From Candidatus Melainabacteria bacterium (GTDB lineage: Bacteria; Cyanobacteriota; Vampirovibrionia; LMEP-6097), in contig JAPPOW010000009.1 of NCBI GenBank assembly GCA_028817775.1, positions 1 through 6,029 on the forward strand: a DNA stretch of 6,029 nt, written 5' to 3'. The position numbers were made by a program, and so were the translations under genes. Positions within the stretch are counted from its first letter, which is position 1. Each line of letters opens with the position of its first letter. Shown piece after piece: positions 3,101 through 6,029 of this stretch. The notes below the pieces were generated by a model. It made no database searches. It was given only the letters and a program-made list of their open reading frames with translations, and had not been told where the DNA came from.

Positions 3101-6029
3101 TAACGACAGAATAAGATTGATATCGCCTGATGGCTATATTAATACTTATGCAGGCAAGGGCAGAACATCGCAATATGATACCAAACGTTATAACGGTTAT
3201 TTAGCGACAGATGTATATCTTCGTTTGGCGCACGGGGTTGAAGTTGATTCTCAGGCTAATCTTTATATATCTGATTCTCTTGGTGGTAGTAGGGTGCGCA
3301 AGATTAGTCCTGCTTTCCCTGGTTATGGCAAAACCAAAATTGTAATGCCAAACCGAAGTGGCACTGAATACTATATCTTCAACAAAAAAGGTAAACATCT
3401 TCAAACTATTGATGCCCTAACAAACAAAGCTGTTTATGATTTTGCCTACAATGGCAATTACCTGATTCAAATTACTGATAGTTATGGCAACAAGACTGTG
3501 ATTGATAGAGAAGGCAAAGAAATTAGGTCGATCACCAGTACTTATGGTTTGAGAACAGATTTTAGTCTTGGTATTGATGGTTATTTAAGTTCAGTTACTA
3601 ACCCCGAATCAGATGTTCACCAGTTTAGTTATTACGACAAAGGATTGTTGAAGAATTTCACTAATCCTCGTGGCTATAGTTCCACGATGACTTATGACGA
3701 CAAAGGTCGTCTCGTCAAAGATGAGAATGCTGCAGGTGGTTCTTGGACTTTGTCTCGTGAGAAAAAAGTTAAGCGAGCTTACAAGGTAGTAATGGAATCA
3801 GCAGAAGGTAAAAAACAAATTCATAATATCAAGAAGCATAGAGACGGTAGTTTGGATCGGATTGTAACTAGGCGTGGAGATCAAGTCGCAAAGCAAGTTA
3901 TCAAGAAGGATGGTACTCATAAATTAACCAAGGCTGATGGTACCAAGGTTGAAACCAAGGTGGCTCCAGATCCTCGTTTCAAGATGCTGGCTCCAGTAGT
4001 TTCTGAGATCAAAACTACATTACCATCAGGCCTAGAACAGATATTGTCAGTATCAAGATCAGCCAAGTTTACTAACTCTAATGATCTAACGACCTTGAAA
4101 GAATTTACTGAGACTAGAAAAATTAATGATAGAAGTTTCAAACAAAAATATATTGCTACGGACAATACTTTAAGTTCTACTTCTCCAGAAGCAAGGTTTG
4201 AACTTACGCAGTTTGGTGCCAATGGTCAAATCTTGTCAGTAGCAGCAAGAGAGCGTGCACTTTTGACTTATGACTATGATGAGCGGGGACGTATCCTCTC
4301 AATTGCCAGAACTGCAGACGCTGAAACGAGGGAGACTAAATTTGAATATAATGATGATGGTTACTTAAGTACTATCACTGATGCTGAAGGCAATCTTAGT
4401 AGTTATAGTCGAGACTTAGTTGGTAGAATCCAGCGTCAGTATACTAATTCAAAGCATGAGCTTGAATATGATTATGATGAGAATAGTAATCTCAAGGCCT
4501 TGGATCCACCAAGTGACAAACAACATCAATTTGATTATGATCCAGTGGATTTGTTGACTCAATATGAACCGCCAGTAGCAAGTGATGCTGCTAAGAATTC
4601 TACTGACTATAGCTATGATTTAGACAAGAAGCTTACTTCTATCACCTTGCCTGACTTAAGGACTGTGGAGTTTAGTTATGACCCTGATAACAAAGAGGAG
4701 CTAACTAAGTTAAGTATTGATCGTGGTGATATTGAGTACCAATATTATGGTTCTGGTCAGCTTAAGTCAATTGTTGCTCCAGGGGCTGAAGTGATTAAGT
4801 ATAAGTATGATGGCGAGTTGCCTATTGCTGAAGATCTGGATGGTACTGTAGATGGTGATTTTTGGGTTGGTTATAACAAGGATTTCAAACCAAGTTCTAT
4901 TACAGTCAATGGCTCAGCTACTATAGGCTTGGCTTATGACAAAGATGGTTTCTTGACTAAGGCTGGTGATCTTGCAATTGAACTTAATGCTGACAATGCT
5001 TTTGTTGAAGCTACAACTATCAACGGTATGGTAACAAGCTACCGGCACAATGGTTTTGGAGAGACACTTGTTTACCAAGCTAATTATGCTGGCAATTCCT
5101 TGTACTCAGAAAATTACACTAGAGACAAGCTTGGTCGTATCAAGACCCGCATTGAAACAATTCAGGGTACTGTGACTAATTACGCTTACAGCTATGATGA
5201 CCAGGGTAGATTGTCTGAGTTCTATCGCAATGGTACTAAGGTTCGAGACTATGAATATGATGTAAATGACAACCGAATTAAAGTTAATGGTGTCTCTGTT
5301 GCTGACTACGATGACCAAGATCGTCTGCTCAGTTATGACGGTACTAGTTATAGCTATGATCCCAATGGTAATTTGGTCTCTAAGACCAAGGCTCAGAAGA
5401 CTACTCACTATAGCTATGATGAGTTAGGCAATTTGCTTAGTGTTACCAAGTCTGGTACTCAAATTGAATATATAGTTGATGGTAATAATCGCCGTATCGC
5501 TAAGAAACTTAATGGTCTAGTGGTACAAAGATTACTTTACAAAAATCAATTAGAGCCAATTGCAGAGCTTGATGCTGCTGGTAATGTGATTACTAGATAT
5601 ATCTATGGTGAAAAGTCTCACGTTCCAGCTTATATGATTAAAGCGGGTAAGAAATATAGAATAGTTTCAGATCATCTTGGTTCAGTAAGATTGGTAGTAG
5701 ATCTCACTACAGGCTCTGTAGTTCAAAGATTAGATTATGATGAGTTTGGTAATGTCACTAGAGATAGCAATCCAGGTTTTCAAGCATTTGGTTTCGCTGG
5801 AGGACTCTATGATAGGGATACAGGCTTAGTTAAGTTTGGTGCTCGTGATTATGATCCAGAGATAGGTCGTTGGATTTCCAAGGATCCAATCTTGTTTAAT
5901 GGTGGTCAGGTTAATTTATATATTTATGTTGGTGGTGACTCGGTTAATTCAATTGATATTACTGGGGAAGCACGGTTTGGTTATGGACCACTAGTGTTTT
6001 TTGGTGGATGGATCTATATTCCTGCATAC
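69..6029 (+). CDS. Teneurin-like Rhs/YD-repeat secreted protein, 3' end cut off by the window
   Basis: This is one reading frame of 1987 codons from ATG 69 to the window edge, with no in-frame stop. Sequence shows, in order: signal peptide, N-terminal beta-rich domain, Pro/Glu linker, transthyretin-like domain (240-324), Rhs-associated beta module (355-471), HFTPWDCNWPYG motif (524-535), FN-plug-like domain (560-754), NHL propeller (765-1081), YD repeats (1088-1822) and Rhs core (1823-1966). Known of the family: this order builds a hollow YD shell plugged by the FN-plug and propeller, with a C-terminal chain held inside. Bacterial members often deliver polymorphic toxins, and animal teneurins are adhesion receptors. 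Inferred: an exported, surface-attached or secreted protein used in contact-dependent antagonism or adhesion. The frame is also open upstream to position 3, so a start before the window cannot be excluded. ATG 69 is chosen because it puts a basic n-region and hydrophobic core directly at the N-terminus. No Shine-Dalgarno sequence sits at the usual distance. Only five cysteines were seen (88, 530, 560, 569, 885). The effector is not visible. Confidence 0.93.
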   Translation, partial: MFGGTFGKVLRILTPLIFLFTLQQPSTLAKLKKSQVLQDVNFASELNVFEGEQELELNITTSKAIKKVIAKFKQKQAKQDKTKHTKICKTNELVSQSNGEFLYQLSIPFDQSKALGDWYLYLKLIGKNKKQIVYKARYLDRIALTNKLTLISEQQDSDDGASTEEEPSDSKKGPTPGPGNPSPEPEPEPTEPEPEPESLLKTKSLDPVNADALEDASSLYHGSGAVQTGVDESIMDDTRIAIVRGKVFAVGGDPLANVVVKVHHHAEFGQTKTFKNGEYNFALNGGAQVVFEFSAPGYLTVQRRLTVPRRDYWVLEDIFLTKLDSHVNQIDLHSVGMQVAEADPVTDEEGTRQAVVIVPPQTNAKLILPDGSSQSLDTATLRATEFTVGPNGLNAMPGNLPPVSGYTYALELSLDEAIEAGASKVEFDRPLPFYVDNFLDFPVGEPVPVGYYDREQSRWIAANNGRIIKILRIEASKAVLDLTGDGIEATTEELEELQINTDELFELASRYEAGKTLWRVLIEHFTPWDCNWPYGPPGDAVPPPEEAPEQDDENDPDDPCKQSGSIIECESQNLGEVVPLTGTGMNLHYNTARVPGRKTGRTLRIKLADDREIPGSLEEIELTIRIAGKKINKIFPANAEQEYIYTWDGKDVYGREVFGSMKAHIDLDYKYKIQYYASNDDFQRSFALANNDDVDSPARVIGERGNETLRLTRSYTKTLYNNDVNSHLGFGGWSLSKHHYYDPHSGALFKGDGEIVHGDKLGDLHHTIYHSQYAGSGLVYDVAVGPDGSIFFARYNSIYKISSNGSVSKIAGGLLSSADGTEALDFYFTQLRSIEVNQEGEIYFLDHKYIAKIGKSNKVEVIAKARGGRASDGTRVSPEVEIGSCLDIQLDHEGNLFFYDFVQLRKIDGDGILSTIAGRGGWHASRDDNIPALEAQLYGIGRFDITDDGTIYISMGNKIKRISPEGIITTFAGQEGAGFDGDGGLAVDAKFNYPTRIAHDSLGNIYVLDSYNDRIRLISPDGYINTYAGKGRTSQYDTKRYNGYLATDVYLRLAHGVEVDSQANLYISDSLGGSRVRKISPAFPGYGKTKIVMPNRSGTEYYIFNKKGKHLQTIDALTNKAVYDFAYNGNYLIQITDSYGNKTVIDREGKEIRSITSTYGLRTDFSLGIDGYLSSVTNPESDVHQFSYYDKGLLKNFTNPRGYSSTMTYDDKGRLVKDENAAGGSWTLSREKKVKRAYKVVMESAEGKKQIHNIKKHRDGSLDRIVTRRGDQVAKQVIKKDGTHKLTKADGTKVETKVAPDPRFKMLAPVVSEIKTTLPSGLEQILSVSRSAKFTNSNDLTTLKEFTETRKINDRSFKQKYIATDNTLSSTSPEARFELTQFGANGQILSVAARERALLTYDYDERGRILSIARTADAETRETKFEYNDDGYLSTITDAEGNLSSYSRDLVGRIQRQYTNSKHELEYDYDENSNLKALDPPSDKQHQFDYDPVDLLTQYEPPVASDAAKNSTDYSYDLDKKLTSITLPDLRTVEFSYDPDNKEELTKLSIDRGDIEYQYYGSGQLKSIVAPGAEVIKYKYDGELPIAEDLDGTVDGDFWVGYNKDFKPSSITVNGSATIGLAYDKDGFLTKAGDLAIELNADNAFVEATTINGMVTSYRHNGFGETLVYQANYAGNSLYSENYTRDKLGRIKTRIETIQGTVTNYAYSYDDQGRLSEFYRNGTKVRDYEYDVNDNRIKVNGVSVADYDDQDRLLSYDGTSYSYDPNGNLVSKTKAQKTTHYSYDELGNLLSVTKSGTQIEYIVDGNNRRIAKKLNGLVVQRLLYKNQLEPIAELDAAGNVITRYIYGEKSHVPAYMIKAGKKYRIVSDHLGSVRLVVDLTTGSVVQRLDYDEFGNVTRDSNPGFQAFGFAGGLYDRDTGLVKFGARDYDPEIGRWISKDPILFNGGQVNLYIYVGGDSVNSIDITGEARFGYGPLVFFGGWIYIPAY
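156..566 (+). other. N-terminal Lys-rich and beta-rich domain (about residues 30-166), function unknown
   Basis: I do not recognise a named family here. Residues about 48-60 alternate as a beta strand (the FEGEQELELNI region). A strongly basic, helix-prone stretch follows at about 62-88 (IKKVIAKFKQKQAKQ), and then more strand-like segments (FLYQLSIPF and DWYLYLKLIGKN). The latter resemble the closing strands of Ig-like sandwiches often found near the N-terminus of bacterial Rhs proteins, but that assignment is an inference. Cys88 is isolated. The region ends in an acidic Asp/Glu/Ser stretch leading into the Pro/Glu linker. Confidence 0.45.
585..659 (+). repeat. Pro/Glu linker (residues 173-197) with a 14-bp direct repeat at 21-bp period
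   Basis: The encoded segment alternates Pro with Glu, Gly or Ser (SPEPEPEPTEPEPEPE), typical of an extended, unfolded spacer. At DNA level CCAGAACCCGAGCC occurs at 621-634 and again at 642-655, a 21-bp period equal to seven codons, so the frame is kept if copies are gained or lost. A spacer like this would hold the folded shell away from the N-terminal domain or the envelope. Such PE tracts commonly vary in length between strains by slippage; that is an inference for this gene. Confidence 0.8.
786..1040 (+). other. Transthyretin-like (carboxypeptidase-regulatory-like) domain, residues 240-324
   Basis: The segment starts with VRGKVFAVGGDPLANVVVKV, matching the pattern RGxVxxxxGxPLxxVxVxV of carboxypeptidase-regulatory-like beta sandwiches. 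It continues with NGEYNFALNGGAQVVFEF and GYLTVQRRLTVP. Animal teneurins carry the same pattern just before the FN-plug (RGQV...GTPLVGVNVSF, then DGxFDLxxxGG, then a WLPW element), so both motifs and position agree from memory. The domain is structural, packing beside the shell entrance, with no catalytic residues expected. The His triplet at about 261-263 occupies a loop or strand and is unusual; metal binding there is speculative. Confidence 0.8.
1131..1481 (+). other. Rhs-associated beta module between TTR-like and FN-plug-like domains (residues 355-471)
   Basis: Residues 355-471 contain a chain of motifs that I recall as recurring in large bacterial Rhs/YD proteins: ATEFTVGPNG, a PGNLPPVSGYTYALELS-type segment, EAGASKVEFDRPLPFYVDNF, FPVGEPVPVGYYD and NGRIIKIL. 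The strand-rich pattern and the PVGYYDxxxxxW element resemble ZU5/UPA-type beta sandwiches, but I hold that fold assignment weakly. To my recollection animal teneurins lack this module, so it separates the bacterial architecture from the animal one. Its role is unknown; a structural extension of the TTR/plug base is the simplest reading. Confidence 0.6.
1509..1679 (+). other. EF-hand-like acidic loop and HFTPWDCNWPYG motif (residues 481-537)
   Basis: Residues 481-492 read DLTGDGIEATTE, with side-chain oxygens at loop positions 1, 3, 5 and 12 and Gly at 6, as in EF-hand or dockerin calcium loops. The usual hydrophobic residue sits at position 7 rather than 8, so binding is uncertain. An acidic helix (EELEEL) follows. 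Residues 521-535 then give RVLIEHFTPWDCNWPY, a motif I recall in many bacterial Rhs proteins, normally with Tyr or another residue where Cys530 is found here. It marks the transition to the shell-forming half of the protein. Confidence 0.6.
1680..1745 (+). other. Acidic proline-rich linker (residues 538-559)
   Basis: About 22 residues made almost only of Pro, Glu, Asp, Gln and Asn (VPPPEEAPEQDDENDPDDP) join the HFTPWD motif to the first Cys of the plug region. It is likely disordered and highly negatively charged, in contrast to the Lys-rich N-terminal domain. Confidence 0.65.
1746..2330 (+). other. FN-plug-like domain of the teneurin/Rhs shell (residues 560-754)
   Basis: The domain opens with Cys560 and Cys569 around SGSIIE, then VVPLTGTGMNLHYNTARVPG, the characteristic Rhs entry motif (PLTGT...L.Y.S.R.PG). 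It continues with EEIELTIRIAGKK, YTWDGKDVYGREVFG (645-659) and, at its end, GFGGWSLSKHHYYD (730-743). Animal teneurins contain, from memory, the equivalents LRYLSSRTAG, FIWDKTDAYGQRVYG and LGGWSLDKHH in the same order just before their NHL propeller. In solved structures this segment seals the bottom of the YD barrel. The Cys pair nine residues apart could form a disulfide in an exported protein; that is an inference. Confidence 0.82.
2361..3311 (+). other. NHL beta-propeller, six recognisable blades (residues 765-1081)
   Basis: Six copies of the pattern (hydrophobic-x-V/I)-(x)-D-x-x-G-x-(I/L)-(Y/F)-(V/F/I) followed by a (R/K)-I strand are visible. They are centred on VAVGPDGSIFF, IEVNQEGEIYF, IQLDHEGNLFF, FDITDDGTIYI, IAHDSLGNIYV and VEVDSQANLYI. 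Blades 3 to 5 keep the inter-blade loop signature (STIAG, TTFAG, NTYAG), and the blade 4-5 junction has the classic GFDGDGGLAVDAKF loop. Blade 5 retains the full LDSYNDRIRLISPDG element. Six blades at this position match the teneurin propeller. The propeller is a binding platform that also caps the shell; its ligand cannot be read from sequence. Cys885 lies in blade 3. Confidence 0.85.
3330..5534 (+). other. YD-repeat beta shell (residues 1088-1822)
   Basis: Many YD repeats of the form (x)Y(x)YDxxGRL(x)x(I/V)(x)(x)(x)xG are visible, for example TYDDKGRL, DYDERGRILSI, EYNDDGYLSTITDAEGN, SYDDQGRLSEF, EYDVNDNRIKV, SYDPNGNLVSK and SYDELGNLLSV. The entry (YYIFNKKGKH...YDFAYNGNYLIQITDSYGN) resembles the start of the teneurin shell (LYVFNADGIH...YNFTYS...LIDNNGN). 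Segments such as FDYDPVDLLTQYEPP and SYDLDKKLTSITLPD match a recurring order in bacterial homologues as I remember them. Known of the family: the repeats wind into a hollow barrel enclosing the C-terminal chain. Codon runs for SYD recur nearly identically (tatagctatgat at 4608, 5349 and 5409). Confidence 0.93.
3741..4265 (+). other. Lys/Arg-rich segment with few YD motifs inside the shell (residues 1225-1399)
   Basis: Between the early YD repeats and DYDERGR (1403-1409) lie about 175 residues with few YD motifs. They begin with SREKKVKRAYKVVMES and carry many Lys and Arg. They then read KDGTHKLTKADGTKV, APDPRFKMLAPVVSEI, LPSGLEQILSVSRSAKF and LTTLKEFTETRKIN. The motif chain DGT-ADG-PDPRF-AP-LPSGL is one I recall in bacterial Rhs homologues, and teneurins have a comparable stretch (NGTLRVMYANG...). 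It is therefore a conserved variant part of the shell wall, not a foreign insertion. The basic surface may face the interior or a partner; that is not resolved here. Confidence 0.6.
5535..5966 (+). other. Rhs repeat-associated core domain (residues 1823-1966)
   Basis: The hallmark series is complete: NQLEPIAELDAAGNVITRYIYG, SDHLGSVRLVVD (DHLGS from residue 1868), LDYDEFGNV, DSNPGFQAFGFAGGLYD (1899-1915), KFGARDYDPEIGRWISKDP (1922-1940) and QVNLYIYVGGDSVNSIDITG ending at 1966. In family members this domain spirals inside the barrel and ends at an aspartyl self-cleavage site. Asp1939 (in SKDP) and Asp1963 (in SIDITG) occupy the places of the two conserved Asp residues of the DPIG...DPxGL pattern, 24 residues apart. 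The second motif deviates, as Ile replaces Pro and Glu replaces the cleavage-site Leu, so self-cleavage cannot be assumed. Confidence 0.95.
5967..6029 (+). other. Start of the variable C-terminal (effector) region, truncated by the window
   Basis: After the core the chain reads EARFGYGPLVFFGGWIYIPAY, and the window ends in this frame. In bacterial Rhs proteins this point is where strain-variable toxin domains are attached, often with an immunity gene downstream. The visible residues are aromatic and hydrophobic, compatible with a short membrane-active or barrel-lining segment. They are too few to assign a toxin family, and I make no such call. Confidence 0.6.

Noticed and set aside
3741..4265. 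YD-poor segment as a foreign insertion in the shell
   Set aside because: Its motifs (DGT, ADG, PDPRF, LPSGL) follow an order I recall in other bacterial Rhs shells and partly in teneurins, and base composition looks like the surroundings.
4608..5420. Recurring tatagctatgat words as a candidate repeat array
   Set aside because: They encode the SYD core of YD repeats, are irregularly spaced and are in frame. Protein-level repetition explains them; there is no CRISPR-like spacing or mobile-element structure.
3..6029. Possible frameshift, pseudogene or stop-codon reassignment
   Set aside because: The frame is unbroken and domain motifs continue in one phase from start to end. No in-frame TGA was seen and Trp is always TGG.
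5967..6029. Assignment of a specific toxin family, such as Tox-GHH, to the C-terminus
   Set aside because: Only about 20 residues are visible after the core and no catalytic motif is present, so any family name would be a guess.

Overview
The window lies inside one giant protein-coding gene. On the + strand, the frame whose codons begin at position 3 stays open to the last base: 2009 sense codons with no stop. I read all of it and saw no in-frame TAA, TAG or TGA. The best start is ATG at 69, which gives at least 1987 residues. The gene runs off the 3' end of the window, so the stop codon and the extreme C-terminus are missing. No other gene, RNA, mobile element or CRISPR array is supported.

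The product is a secreted or surface Rhs/YD-repeat protein with the domain order of the bacterial relatives of animal teneurins. Residue numbers count from Met at 69. The order is: Sec-type signal peptide (1-29); Lys-rich, beta-rich N-terminal domain (about 30-165); Pro/Glu linker (173-197); transthyretin-like beta-sandwich (240-324); a conserved Rhs-associated beta module (355-471); an EF-hand-like acidic loop and HFTPWDxNWPYG motif (481-535); an acidic linker and the FN-plug-like domain (560-754); an NHL beta-propeller with six recognisable blades (765-1081); the YD-repeat shell (about 1088-1822); the Rhs-associated core (1823-1966); and the first about 20 residues of the variable C-terminal tip. 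In structures of this family the propeller and plug close a hollow YD barrel, and the C-terminal chain is threaded inside it. In bacterial members that chain is often a toxin.

Organism: the uninterrupted reading frame, Sec signal and domain family point to a bacterium. The DNA is AT-rich (roughly 40% GC by eye) and TGG is the only Trp codon, so no stop-codon reassignment is visible. The sequence does not let me name a phylum.

Main points of interest: motif-level agreement with the teneurin superfold, including GGWSLxKHH, TWDxxDxYGxxVxG and DSNPxFQ...GGLYD...RDYD...GRW; a divergent Rhs cleavage motif (DITGEA in place of the usual DPxGL); and an aromatic, hydrophobic start to the unseen effector region. 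Family comparisons are from memory, not from searches.
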